NCBI GenBank assembly: GCA_027451525.1
Contig: DAIDJF010000002.1
Span: 113,851-176,282 of the forward strand
DNA length: 62,432 nt
Reading direction: 5' to 3'
From: Ktedonobacterales bacterium
GTDB lineage: Bacteria > Chloroflexota > Ktedonobacteria > Ktedonobacterales > Ktedonobacteraceae
Made by a program: the position numbers and the translations under genes. How positions within the stretch are numbered: position 1 is the stretch's first letter; the number at the start of each line of letters is the position of its first letter. Under the pieces are notes generated by a model. The model did no database searches, was not told the DNA's origin, and saw only the letters and a list, made by a program, of their open reading frames with translations. Of the stretch, positions 52,683-62,129 are shown piece by piece.

Positions 52683-53585
52683 ATGATAAGCGATGAGAAT
52701 GCACGCACACGCTTCCCCCTGGACGCCAGTATCTTACAACGCTTAGATCAGCTTACGATCCTAACACGGCGCTCAATGGCAACAGGGCATCCAGGACGCC
52801 GCCGTTCGCCTATGGCAGGCTCATCTTTAGAATTTGCCGATTACCGCCGCTATGCTCCCGGCGATGATTTTCGGCGCATTGACTGGCGTGCCTATGCGCG
52901 TCTGGAGCGGCTGTTCTTACGCGTATTTGAAGCGGAAGAACAAATTACCGTTACGTTGCTGATTGATTGCTCCGACTCTATGCACCACGGCACACCTGAG
53001 AAAATCGCTCTGGCCGCCACCGTTGCGGCAGCACTTGCCTATATTGCCCTTAAATGCGAGGATAGCGTGATTGTTGGGGCATTGACAGATCGTCTTGCCG
53101 CCTATAGACGGGTTGGTGCTGGCAAAAACGCGGTATGGAGCGTTGGAGAATTTCTGCAACGCCTGCCACGCTCAGGCGCAACAGACTTAAATCGAGCGTT
53201 ATACGATCTCGGTCGCGTCGCCACAAGCCCAGGACTTACCATCGTCTTGTCTGACTTCCTCGCTCCTGGTGGCTATCAGACGGGTATCAGGGCTGTGCGA
53301 CAATTGCGCCAGGAGGTCGCGCTACTACAAATTCTCTCCCCCGACGAACTTGAACCAGATATACAAGGCGATTGGCGACTACGTGATAGTGAAGGGGGCG
53401 GCACAGTGGATGTGAGCATCTCTGCACAGGTTATCGCAGCTTATCGCCAACGTCTAACAGCATTTACGCAGGAACTGGTAGCGTTTGCGCATACCAACGC
53501 CGCCAGCTATAGTCTCTTACCCAGCAATACAGCCATTCTTGACGTTATTCAACGCCTGTTACGACAGATTGAACTGGTGAAATAA
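52683..53585 (+). CDS. DUF58-domain protein (MoxR partner)
   Basis: 300 residues. The family pattern is clear: FADYRRYAPGDDFRRIDWRAYARLERLFLR, then the VWA-like metal site DCSDSM (DxSxS). Cytoplasmic, no membrane segment. DUF58 proteins are almost always encoded directly after moxR and act as its adaptor. AGGAGC lies before the ATG at 52683. Confidence 0.94.
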   Translation: MISDENARTRFPLDASILQRLDQLTILTRRSMATGHPGRRRSPMAGSSLEFADYRRYAPGDDFRRIDWRAYARLERLFLRVFEAEEQITVTLLIDCSDSMHHGTPEKIALAATVAAALAYIALKCEDSVIVGALTDRLAAYRRVGAGKNAVWSVGEFLQRLPRSGATDLNRALYDLGRVATSPGLTIVLSDFLAPGGYQTGIRAVRQLRQEVALLQILSPDELEPDIQGDWRLRDSEGGGTVDVSISAQVIAAYRQRLTAFTQELVAFAHTNAASYSLLPSNTAILDVIQRLLRQIELVK

Positions 53586-53588
53586 ATT

Positions 53589-55607
53589 ATGAACTTATTA
53601 GTTCCAGCCGCGCTGGGCTTTGCAATCATTATTCCAATTATCTTGCTCTTCTATTTCATGCGTCCCAGGAGACAGGAGCGCGTGATTGGCAGTACGCTCC
53701 TGTGGCAACAGGCATTGCAAGATTTGCAGGCGAGCCGCCCCTGGCAGCGTCTACGTATCACACCGTTACTGCTACTACAACTTTTAGCGGCTCTTATTAT
53801 TGTCTTTGTTCTTGCACGCCCGGCAATCTTTACTAGCAGCCCAATTAGCGGCGACACAATTATTATTTTACAGACATCAGCCAGTATGCAAGCAACGGAT
53901 GTCGCTCCTACGCGCTTTGACGAAGCAAAAAATCAGATTGCAAACTTTATTGATGCCATCGGTCCTGATGACCAGCTATCCCTGCTTACAATGGCCCGTA
54001 CACCACAAGTTCTAATTGCTAACACGCAAGACAAAAGCCAACTGCTAGCAGCACTACAGCGTGCGCAGGTCACTAACCAGGATGCTGACCTTGAACAGGC
54101 ACTTTCGCTGGCAAGCTCTCTTGCCGCAGGGCATAGTAATGCCCAAGTTATTGTTATTGGTGATGGACATGTTCTTCCACCAGATCAACAGCTTGCGCTG
54201 CCTTTTCCTGTACGTTACCTTCGTATCGGCACAAACGCCCCTAATGTCGCATTGCAGGCACTGGCCGCACGCACCATCCAGGGGAATCTCACCGCGCAAG
54301 CGCAGATTGCCAATTATAGTCCACAAACGCGCGCCATTCCCGTTGCCCTCTATGCTGATGGACACCTCGTGAGCGTACAAACGCTCGCATTGCCCGCTGG
54401 CGCGACAGGAACACTGCAATGGACCACCCTTACATCCAACACACACCTGCTGCACGCACACGTACTTTCCCAGGATGCAATGACTGTCGATCACGATGCA
54501 TGGGCAATTGTGGGGGCCTCCATGCGTGGGCGTGTCCTCCTGGTCACAAACGGCAACACGTTTCTACAGGCCGCGCTTCGCCTGCAAACAAATATTGATC
54601 TCTATGCAACAACCCCCGCCCACTATATCACCGCGACAGGCACAGGCTATGATCTCACAATTTTTGATGGCTATGTGCCTCCAACACTTCCAGATGGTGA
54701 TCTGCTCTTCCTTAATCCACCCACAGGCTCCTACACGTTTGGGAAAGTTGGCCCCGATATGCATGTGAGTGGCATTAGCAGTGGAAATGATCTTACAAAC
54801 CTGCTCACCAATGTCGATCTCAGCACCATTCATTCGCTACGGGCCACCCATCAAATCACGCCTGCCCTCTGGGCACAACCAATTATCACTGCACCAGAAA
54901 CCGCTCTTTTTGTTGCCGGTCAACAAGGCAATCGGCGTATCGCGGCACTCGGCTTTGATTTGCATGATACTGACTTTCCGCTACAGCCAAGTTTTCCGGT
55001 ATTTATATACAATTTGATGAACTGGTTTCTCCCTTCGCCAGTAGGTGAAAATGGACAGGTAGCGGCAGGCACATCTGTTACCATTCAAACATGGCCCGGC
55101 GCGGATCAGGTAACAATTACCAGTCCCAATCACAAAACAACAACTGTCGCCCCACCCTTTCCCGCTATCCCATTCGATCAAACAAATCAAACAGGCATCT
55201 ATCATGTCACGCAGCGGGTTCATGGGCAGGAACGCGCTGGAGATTTCGTCGTCAACCTTTTCGATCCACTTCAATCACGTCTGGCCCCAGCGACGAGTTT
55301 ACCAGTCATCGCCACGAACAACATAACGGGGATTAATAATGGCGTGCCACGCACACTGCATGAGATCTGGCCCTGGATCGCCGCCCTGCTCCTGCTCGTC
55401 TTATGCCTGGAATGGTGGATTTTTAGTGGAGGCTATAAGAAGAGTGACTCGTCTTCAGATACACCCCATCGGCAAGGAAGCGTGTATGCTCTTTTGAATA
55501 CTGTGCAAGGGCAGGCCGACACGTATTACCGCCAGCAGACTAAACGCTTTCAGCGTTGGAGAAAGCGTGTGCGGAAACAGTTCACAGCAACGAGAAACAG
55601 GGGGTAG
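53589..55607 (+). CDS. Membrane-anchored BatA/VWA protein with altered metal site
   Basis: 672 residues. Two N-terminal membrane segments (about 7-25 and 59-81) flank the BatA motif (ERVIGSTLLWQQALQDLQ). Then comes a VWA domain in which the metal-site motif DxSxS reads Q95-T-S-A-S99, so the first Asp is lost. A long beta-rich region is followed by a membrane segment near residue 600 (IAALLLLVLCLEWWIF) and a basic cytoplasmic tail. It follows DUF58 by 3 bases with a weak ribosome site, so coupled translation is likely. Confidence 0.88.
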   Translation: MNLLVPAALGFAIIIPIILLFYFMRPRRQERVIGSTLLWQQALQDLQASRPWQRLRITPLLLLQLLAALIIVFVLARPAIFTSSPISGDTIIILQTSASMQATDVAPTRFDEAKNQIANFIDAIGPDDQLSLLTMARTPQVLIANTQDKSQLLAALQRAQVTNQDADLEQALSLASSLAAGHSNAQVIVIGDGHVLPPDQQLALPFPVRYLRIGTNAPNVALQALAARTIQGNLTAQAQIANYSPQTRAIPVALYADGHLVSVQTLALPAGATGTLQWTTLTSNTHLLHAHVLSQDAMTVDHDAWAIVGASMRGRVLLVTNGNTFLQAALRLQTNIDLYATTPAHYITATGTGYDLTIFDGYVPPTLPDGDLLFLNPPTGSYTFGKVGPDMHVSGISSGNDLTNLLTNVDLSTIHSLRATHQITPALWAQPIITAPETALFVAGQQGNRRIAALGFDLHDTDFPLQPSFPVFIYNLMNWFLPSPVGENGQVAAGTSVTIQTWPGADQVTITSPNHKTTTVAPPFPAIPFDQTNQTGIYHVTQRVHGQERAGDFVVNLFDPLQSRLAPATSLPVIATNNITGINNGVPRTLHEIWPWIAALLLLVLCLEWWIFSGGYKKSDSSSDTPHRQGSVYALLNTVQGQADTYYRQQTKRFQRWRKRVRKQFTATRNRG

Positions 55608-55609
55608 CT

Positions 55610-58477
55610 ATGTTGACATTTGAGCAACCACTTTTATTACTCTTACTACTCCCTATTGGGATACTTATTTATCTCACCTGGAAGCGCATGTCGCTCCCTT
55701 TTCCAACACCACAACGACGCCTTATTCTGCTCAGCAGGCTTCTACTCTTTACGTTGATCATTGCCGCTCTTGCTGGAGCCACCTGGGCACAACCAACATC
55801 ACGTCAAACAACTATTTTTGTCGGCGACATCTCTGCCAGTACAGGGACACAAAAGGCTTTTATCGAACACTGGATTAGCAACGCAATGAGTCATAAACGT
55901 CCTGATGATCAGGTCGGTATTGTCGCCGTGGGTCGCAATGCTCTTGTTGAACAAGCAGTAGGCACACAGATCGATTTTTCACGCTTCGAGTCTACACCCG
56001 ATACCAACTACACCGATCTCGCCGCAGGTCTAAGTCTTGCGGCGGCAATTATGCCAGCAAATACCACGCGCCATATCGTTCTACTCAGTGATGGGCAGCA
56101 GAATCTTGGTGATGCCCTTCAGGAAGCACAGCTTTTGCAGCAAGAAGGTATTCGGCTCGATATCGTGCCACTGCCTAATAGCAATGGACCAGAGGCACGG
56201 ATTGATAATGTCAATGCGCCAACGGAGTTACGTACCAATGAGCGTTTTGTTCTACATACGCAACTCTTTAGTACAGTAGCACAGCAGGCAATCTTACATC
56301 TTTACCTTGATCACACGCTCTTAGGCCAGATTGCTGTTAACATGCCAGCAGGAACACAACAGGCGAGCTTTGATCTACCTTCTCCACCGCCTGGCTTCCA
56401 TACCTATCATCTTACACTGGATGCACCCCAAGACACGATTCTGCAAAACAACGAGGCGTCGGCCTTCGTCAATGTGCAAGGGCCACCACAAGTCTTCGTT
56501 ATTGAAGGTTTCCCCGGTAGTGGAGCCAATATTGTTTCCGCTCTCAAAGCGACAGGGATGATTGTGACGGTGGGCACCCCTAACGATATTTCCACCTCGC
56601 TGAGTGGTCTGGCCGCGTATAGCTCCATTGTCCTTGCTGATGTCCCCGCTATCGCGTTGGGCACGACGCGCATGCAGGTATTACAGTCATTTGTTCACGA
56701 CCTGGGACGCGGTCTTGTCGTCAGTGGTGGTCAGAATAGTTACGGCGTTGGCGGTTACGCAAATACACCGCTGGAACAAACGCTACCTGTGAGCATGGAT
56801 ATTCCCCAACACAAAGATACACCCAGCATTGCCGTCGTGCTGATTATTGAAAGCTTAGAGAGCGACTCGGCGGTCAATATCTCGAAAGAAGCGGCCAAAG
56901 GCGTTATCAACCTGCTCACGCCCAACGATCAGGTCGGTATTTCAGCAGCGTATGGAACACTCCAGATAAGTATGCAGCATGTTACAAACAAAACAGCAAT
57001 TGACAGGGCGATTGATGCAATGAATCCAACAGATCCAGCAAGCTATTTGCCCGACCTTGTTAATGCGGAACAGGTACTGCTACATACCAATGCCAAAATC
57101 AAGCATGTTATTCTTCTGGGTGATGGAGATGCGTTTGATAACTATGTGACGCAAGTTTTGAAGATGGCGAACGAGAATATTACAGTTTCAACCGTTGCGA
57201 CAAATTCTGGGAGCTACGCCGAGTTAGGCACTATGCAGCAGATCGCGAGTTGGGGGAAAGGACGTTTTTATCGTGCAGACGATCCGGCAGCAGTCCCAGC
57301 AGTTCTACTTAAAGAGACACAACAGGCGGCACGACGAGCAATCATTAACGAGACTTTTTTACCCGCAATTGTTGGCAATCATCCCATCCTGACCGGCCTG
57401 GGACCACTCCCAACGCTGAATGGCTATGTTGCCACAACACCTAAACCAGCCGGGCAACTCGTCCTTGTCAGCAGCAAAGATGACCCCGTGCTTGCCGTCT
57501 GGCAATATGGTCTGGGGCGTGTTGCTGCCTGGACCAGTGATGCGCTTGGTCTCTGGACAAGCAATTGGTTACAATGGAGCGATGCCGCGCGCTGGTGGGC
57601 CAACCTCGTGACCTGGACTCTGCCTACACCCGACAGTGCGTTGACAATCAATGGCAGTGTTGTGGGCGGCACCGGCCATCTCACCGTCGATCTTCCACCA
57701 GGAACAGCAACAAACGCGAGCGAGCAACAGATGCAGGCACACATCATCCTGCCTGACCTTTCTCAAGAGGTCATTACACTTCAGCCCAACGCTCCGGGAC
57801 GATGGGAAGGCAATTTTCTAGCGTTGCAGGTCGGCGCATACCTGCTACAGGTTTCATGGCGAGGAACTACAGCGGGAACCACCGGAGGTTCTAACCAGTT
57901 GAGCGCAACAAGTGGTCTCGTCGTCCCCTACTCACCTGAATTTCAGACACAAGGGACCGATATGCGCTTTCTCAAGCTGTTAGCACACGATGGCGGGGGC
58001 ATACTGCTTAGCCCATCTGACCCTACGGCAGCATTTATGCAGCAACTCCCCACTGTCGCAACAACCGTTCCTATCAGTTTCTGGCTTCTGATACTTGCCG
58101 CGTTACTTTTACCTGTAGATGTGGGATTACGTCGTCTTGCAGATCTGGAATTTTTCCGCGCTGGCTATCGCTGGCTTATCTCCGGCGGCTTGCTTAAACG
58201 CGCTACGCCTGCACTTATCACATCAAATGAACAGATCAGAGAGAGTGCCATTGGGAAACAGCTTGGAACATTACGCTCAAAGCGCGAAGAACGGCGTAGT
58301 AGAGTAATTCCTCCCGCTTCACACGTTGCACCGACTGGATCTACACCAGTAGTACCGACTACATCAACCCCTTCTATTGAACCAGCAAAAGCAGTGCATA
58401 CAGAACCTGGCGTCTCAACAGCGCAACAACTTCTGGCGGCAAAGCGGCAACGCGCTCAACAACGCAAAAGTGAGTAA
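55610..58477 (+). CDS. Membrane-anchored VWA protein with glutaminase-like domain
   Basis: 955 residues. Two N-terminal membrane segments (about 6-22 and 39-58), VWA domain with intact D73-I-S75-A-S77, a beta-rich spacer, a GATase1-like part (VFVIEGFPGSGANIVSALKATG, GLVVSGGQNSYGVGG), then a degenerate second VWA-like part (VVLIIESLESDSA). A membrane segment near residue 830 (PISFWLLILAALLLPVDVG) and a Pro/Thr-rich basic tail close it. The ATG at 55610 is two bases after the previous stop. Related architectures are known next to moxR in several phyla. Last gene of the operon. Confidence 0.88.
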   Translation: MLTFEQPLLLLLLLPIGILIYLTWKRMSLPFPTPQRRLILLSRLLLFTLIIAALAGATWAQPTSRQTTIFVGDISASTGTQKAFIEHWISNAMSHKRPDDQVGIVAVGRNALVEQAVGTQIDFSRFESTPDTNYTDLAAGLSLAAAIMPANTTRHIVLLSDGQQNLGDALQEAQLLQQEGIRLDIVPLPNSNGPEARIDNVNAPTELRTNERFVLHTQLFSTVAQQAILHLYLDHTLLGQIAVNMPAGTQQASFDLPSPPPGFHTYHLTLDAPQDTILQNNEASAFVNVQGPPQVFVIEGFPGSGANIVSALKATGMIVTVGTPNDISTSLSGLAAYSSIVLADVPAIALGTTRMQVLQSFVHDLGRGLVVSGGQNSYGVGGYANTPLEQTLPVSMDIPQHKDTPSIAVVLIIESLESDSAVNISKEAAKGVINLLTPNDQVGISAAYGTLQISMQHVTNKTAIDRAIDAMNPTDPASYLPDLVNAEQVLLHTNAKIKHVILLGDGDAFDNYVTQVLKMANENITVSTVATNSGSYAELGTMQQIASWGKGRFYRADDPAAVPAVLLKETQQAARRAIINETFLPAIVGNHPILTGLGPLPTLNGYVATTPKPAGQLVLVSSKDDPVLAVWQYGLGRVAAWTSDALGLWTSNWLQWSDAARWWANLVTWTLPTPDSALTINGSVVGGTGHLTVDLPPGTATNASEQQMQAHIILPDLSQEVITLQPNAPGRWEGNFLALQVGAYLLQVSWRGTTAGTTGGSNQLSATSGLVVPYSPEFQTQGTDMRFLKLLAHDGGGILLSPSDPTAAFMQQLPTVATTVPISFWLLILAALLLPVDVGLRRLADLEFFRAGYRWLISGGLLKRATPALITSNEQIRESAIGKQLGTLRSKREERRSRVIPPASHVAPTGSTPVVPTTSTPSIEPAKAVHTEPGVSTAQQLLAAKRQRAQQRKSE

Positions 58478-58490
58478 ATGAAGAATGGAT

Positions 58491-58530
58491 AGCTAGAGGG
58501 GATAGACCTGCGTGGGCAACCCCTCTAGCT
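58491..58530. terminator. Hairpin between the VWA operon and the MutS-like gene
   Basis: Perfect 11-bp arms 58491-58501 and 58520-58530 with an 18-base loop, partly inside the 3' end of the convergent MutS-like gene. Probable bidirectional stop for two genes whose stop codons are only 15 bases apart. Confidence 0.6.
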
Positions 58531-60358
58531 CCATTATTTTCAGCGCGTTCGTCGTTGGACACGGACCAACGCGCAGTTTATAGTCAAAGACCATCTTACC
58601 GTCAATCACATCCTCTCGGAAATGATAGTTTTTGATCTGTGGCACGCTATCAGCTAGTTTCACCAGCTCAAGATCATGTGTCGAGAGCGCACCCACGCAT
58701 TTCTTATCCAACAGAGCATGAATATAGGCATTACTCCCGATCAACCGCTCCCTATTGTTCGTGCCCTTAAAAATCTCATCGACCAGGAACAGGACAGGAT
58801 AACGTGTTTCCTGCTCTACTCTGTCTAATAAACCTTTCAAACGGCGAACCTCGGCGTAGAAGTAAGAGAAGCCATCAGTAACTGAGTCATTGACCTTGAT
58901 ACAAGCGTATAATTCAAACAGTGAGGTTTGCAGCGACTGCGCGTTTACAGGTCCGCCAGCATATGCAAGACACAAATTGATACCTATCGTGCGCAGAAAT
59001 GTACTTTTGCCTGCCATATTTGAGCCTGTAATCATCATAATATCACCAATTTCATGAAATGCACAATCATTAAGCACTTTCTGCTCTGCCGGTAGTAGAG
59101 GATGACCAAGACCAGTACCCTCAAAGCAAATACCGTCATGGAGTTGCTTCTCGGAGAGCAATTTCGGCATCACATACTCTGGATTCAGATAGGCAAAATT
59201 CGCGAGTGAGCAGAGTGCCTCAAGTTCATACCAGCTATCCAGCCACTGAGGGAGCATATCGGCAATGAGAGCTTTATATTTGCGTAGCTGAAACGAGAGA
59301 TACATCCCTAGAGGAAGAAGTGTATTTACAACCATCCATACTTCTGCGCTTTTCTGTAAGCCCGCGCGTTGCGAAAGCGTTGCGAGCCGTTTTAACAGAA
59401 GCGAAGGGCGTTTATCAGGATTGAGGAAGAACGGCTCACACAGTTGTTTGAGATGCTTCTTATGCTTATATGGATACGTCTCTAAATATTCAAAAATCAT
59501 GCCAAGCTGGTCTAACGTGCGATACAAGGTATCCGCACTATCAGCGAGATAGCCAATCTCTCCGCGTTTCAAAAGAAACCAGCAGAGCGACAAAAGCAGA
59601 GAAACAATCACAAACAACGGCGAGAGGCCAACAAAGAGATATGCGACAAGAAACCCAAATATCAGTACTGATAATGCCACACCAATAAACAAGGTCAGGC
59701 GCGAAACGTTCGTACCCTCTTCTTCTTCTTTATCAAGCCAATCCAGAAGCAGTTCACCTTCAATCTGCCCAGCAAACACGCGCGTCGCCATTAATGAATA
59801 GAGTTGCAACTTATCACGAAAACGCGTGAGCGGCACAAGCTCACACACAATATTCTGGCGCGCATAAATAGTATCCAGATCTGGTTCTGTATCGAGCAGC
59901 CAATCACGTAACATCTCACTTCCATCAGCAGAGATACCAGTATTTATTAAGCGATGGAGCGAACGCTCACCAGTGATGTCAAAATCAACTTCAAAGGGAT
60001 GCTCTCGATCAGCGGGATTCAGCCCGTCATCTGGCAACTCTGCCCAGTCTAGTTGCACACGAGCAATTTGCCTTAGATAGACCTTTCTGAGCATATCGTG
60101 CTTGACAATACTGCGATCAACGCGCCGTTGAAAGGTAACAACGGCAATCAGCGTTGCGAGGGCTATAACAAACATGATAGGACCAACCCAGTGAAGAAAA
60201 CTCAATGCTATCACACTAAGTGGGATGCCAAACACAAAAATCATGATTTCTAAAGAGCGATACCAGTTACTTTTTTCCGTCAGCTTTATGATGCGCTGCT
60301 CCACACGCTTTATTTGCCGCGTGAGAGTCTCTACACGCGCTTGCTTTTGAGCGATCAT
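58493..60358 (-). CDS. Membrane-embedded MutS-family ATPase
   Basis: 621 residues. A coiled-coil start (QARVETLTRQIKRVEQRIIKL), two membrane segments at ~38-77, a MutS-III-like helical core (GISADGSEMLRDWLLDTEPDLDTI), a second membrane pair at ~222-262, then the MutS-V ATPase: Walker A GSNMAGKSTFLRTIG, YFYAEVRRLK, Walker B VLFLVDEIFKGTNNRER, and ALSTHDLEL. There is no mismatch-recognition domain, so it is not a repair MutS. AAAGGAT precedes the ATG. The family is known but uncharacterised; the membrane anchor is odd for a DNA-binding fold. Confidence 0.88.
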   Translation of the reverse strand: MIAQKQARVETLTRQIKRVEQRIIKLTEKSNWYRSLEIMIFVFGIPLSVIALSFLHWVGPIMFVIALATLIAVVTFQRRVDRSIVKHDMLRKVYLRQIARVQLDWAELPDDGLNPADREHPFEVDFDITGERSLHRLINTGISADGSEMLRDWLLDTEPDLDTIYARQNIVCELVPLTRFRDKLQLYSLMATRVFAGQIEGELLLDWLDKEEEEGTNVSRLTLFIGVALSVLIFGFLVAYLFVGLSPLFVIVSLLLSLCWFLLKRGEIGYLADSADTLYRTLDQLGMIFEYLETYPYKHKKHLKQLCEPFFLNPDKRPSLLLKRLATLSQRAGLQKSAEVWMVVNTLLPLGMYLSFQLRKYKALIADMLPQWLDSWYELEALCSLANFAYLNPEYVMPKLLSEKQLHDGICFEGTGLGHPLLPAEQKVLNDCAFHEIGDIMMITGSNMAGKSTFLRTIGINLCLAYAGGPVNAQSLQTSLFELYACIKVNDSVTDGFSYFYAEVRRLKGLLDRVEQETRYPVLFLVDEIFKGTNNRERLIGSNAYIHALLDKKCVGALSTHDLELVKLADSVPQIKNYHFREDVIDGKMVFDYKLRVGPCPTTNALKIMELEGLPTQVYPL

Positions 60359-60490
60359 ATAAATATCCTTTGGGCAATGAAATTCAACTGAAATGCCAGA
60401 TTACTGCGTATAATACACATACGTAGTTCTGGCTGCATTGTTCCTCATTTGCCGAAAATAGCTAAAAAGCGAGGGATGAAAGATTCTTCT

Positions 60491-61786
60491 CTACTGAATA
60501 ATCAGGTTTCGGAAGTTTGCCGCAGTATCGTCAGTCATCAAGCCCACCTGCCCATTTACGATGGGAAAGACACGTGTTTGTTGAATTAACCCGTCTAAAA
60601 AGAAGATAAAAGTAGAGCCTCGTTTTTCGGCACTGAGCGTATGATACTGCAATAGATCAAAGCTAGCGGGCAGGTCTGTCTCCTGCCAGTGCAGCCAATT
60701 TCCTTCTATACAGGCATTTGTCACAAAAACGCCTTTCTTTTGATCTAGACAGGCCAGCACAAAATTTTTATAGTTGTTATAACAAGCATATATTCCATAC
60801 TTGGGAAATGCGCTAGTTGCGCCTCCATGAACAAACTGCACATCAATCTGAATAACATAGTCAGTGGCATCGATATCTCCACAAAAAATCTGATTCCAGG
60901 GCACACCTAACGAGAGGCTCCGAACTGTCTGAGCATCTGGATATTCCCAACTGCCTGAGACAGCAGTGCCTGTTGCAGATGCCTGCCACCCATAGGTATG
61001 CGTAAGGATTGGCAATAAAGCGTTATACCAAACAGAGGCCATCTTTTTGTAGCCATTATCATTGGGATGCAATTCATCGGCCAGATCATGTACCGAAACC
61101 ACGTCATACATATCCACATATTGCACAGGCATACCTTGTAATACACGAGTCTGAACAAGGTCAGGAATTGCCATGTTATATATTTGTGTCTGTTGATTCA
61201 TAAATGCATGATCAGCGCGTGGAATAATTTGAGCGACAAGAATGGTCGTCAATGGTAGCAATGCATTGATTTGATCAATGAGTTGCGCAAGCCGTGTTGG
61301 TACAGTATCTACAGCAAAACGCTGACCAATATCATTGGTGCCGATATGCAGGAGGATAATATCAGAAGGATACTGTGTAAGCCAAAAGCTGATCTTGCTC
61401 GAAATCTGATCTATACGCCAACCAGGATGCCCTTCATGTGATCTTTCAGGAAAGAAGAACGAACCGCTAGATTGAGAACCAACGAATTGCGTGTTCACAA
61501 TCCCGGCATCCACCAGTGCATACCATAACGGGGCACGATAGCCATTACTATACGATGAGCCAGTGCCATAGGTAATAGAATCGCCTAGCGGCATGATACG
61601 AATAGTACCGCGCTCCGTTTTCATGCGTAATCTTACATAGAAATTTTCAGTCACAAACCGTATAGGAACCCACCAGAAATCAGTAAGAGAGAGGGAAGTG
61701 CCTAAGAAAGATGCTATAGAGAGAAACATTCTTCTACGTGATAAAAGAGGGGAAATATACCTCGTTGATCTTCTCTTTTTATCCAT
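60491..61786 (-). CDS. Tat-exported SGNH/GDSL hydrolase with C-terminal lectin-like domain
   Basis: Secreted esterase or deacetylase acting probably on a polysaccharide ester. The N-terminus has a twin-arginine motif SRRRMFLS followed by a hydrophobic stretch. SGNH blocks: LGDSITYGTG (Ser), GYRAPLW, HIGTNDIG (Asn) and DELHPNDNGY (Asp and His). The last ~150 residues are beta-rich (SWEYPDAQTVRSLSLG, YGIYACYNNYKNFVLACLD) and resemble a concanavalin/LamG-type carbohydrate-binding fold. 431 residues. AAAGGGG lies 10 bases before the ATG. The true substrate is not known. Confidence 0.88.
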   Translation of the reverse strand: MDKKRRSTRYISPLLSRRRMFLSIASFLGTSLSLTDFWWVPIRFVTENFYVRLRMKTERGTIRIMPLGDSITYGTGSSYSNGYRAPLWYALVDAGIVNTQFVGSQSSGSFFFPERSHEGHPGWRIDQISSKISFWLTQYPSDIILLHIGTNDIGQRFAVDTVPTRLAQLIDQINALLPLTTILVAQIIPRADHAFMNQQTQIYNMAIPDLVQTRVLQGMPVQYVDMYDVVSVHDLADELHPNDNGYKKMASVWYNALLPILTHTYGWQASATGTAVSGSWEYPDAQTVRSLSLGVPWNQIFCGDIDATDYVIQIDVQFVHGGATSAFPKYGIYACYNNYKNFVLACLDQKKGVFVTNACIEGNWLHWQETDLPASFDLLQYHTLSAEKRGSTFIFFLDGLIQQTRVFPIVNGQVGLMTDDTAANFRNLIIQ

Positions 61787-62129
61787 CTACAAAAAGCCCC
61801 TTTAAAACAGATTGCTCTGCTATGCCCCATACAAAAGCATAGTAATGCTGGTAGCGATTTATCGCATACACGATGGAGAATACTCGTTACTTTAAACACA
61901 AGTATACACTATTTTAAGGAAATTGTAGAGTTATTCGAGGGAATCAGGCAAAAAGAGACGGCAGGAGACGAAGACGTCTACAGGAAATGGTGATATAGAG
62001 CGTAAGAATAGGCAACAAAAAAGAGCATACGTGATGTATGCTCTCTTTGACATTGACAATTAATTCTTACCTCAATATTGCCGGGACCTAGCAGTCCAAA
62101 GCGTTGAAGTTACGTGCAAGATACTAATA
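61787..62129 (-). other. Intergenic region between SGNH hydrolase and 23S rRNA
   Basis: Contains a possible minus-strand -10 (TATACT at 61900-61905) for the hydrolase, the rRNA terminator (62017-62044) and about 85 bases between that terminator and the probable 23S 3' end. The minus strand there reads GGTCCCGGCAATATTGAGG (62077-62095), which loosely resembles the beginning of a 5S RNA but does not continue as one. No gene was found. Confidence 0.5.
62017..62044 (-). terminator. Terminator of the rRNA transcript
   Basis: On the minus strand AGAGCATAC (62044-62036), a 5-base loop, GTATGCTCT (62030-62022), then TTTTTT. A strong intrinsic terminator about 85 bases after the 23S end. Confidence 0.9.
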
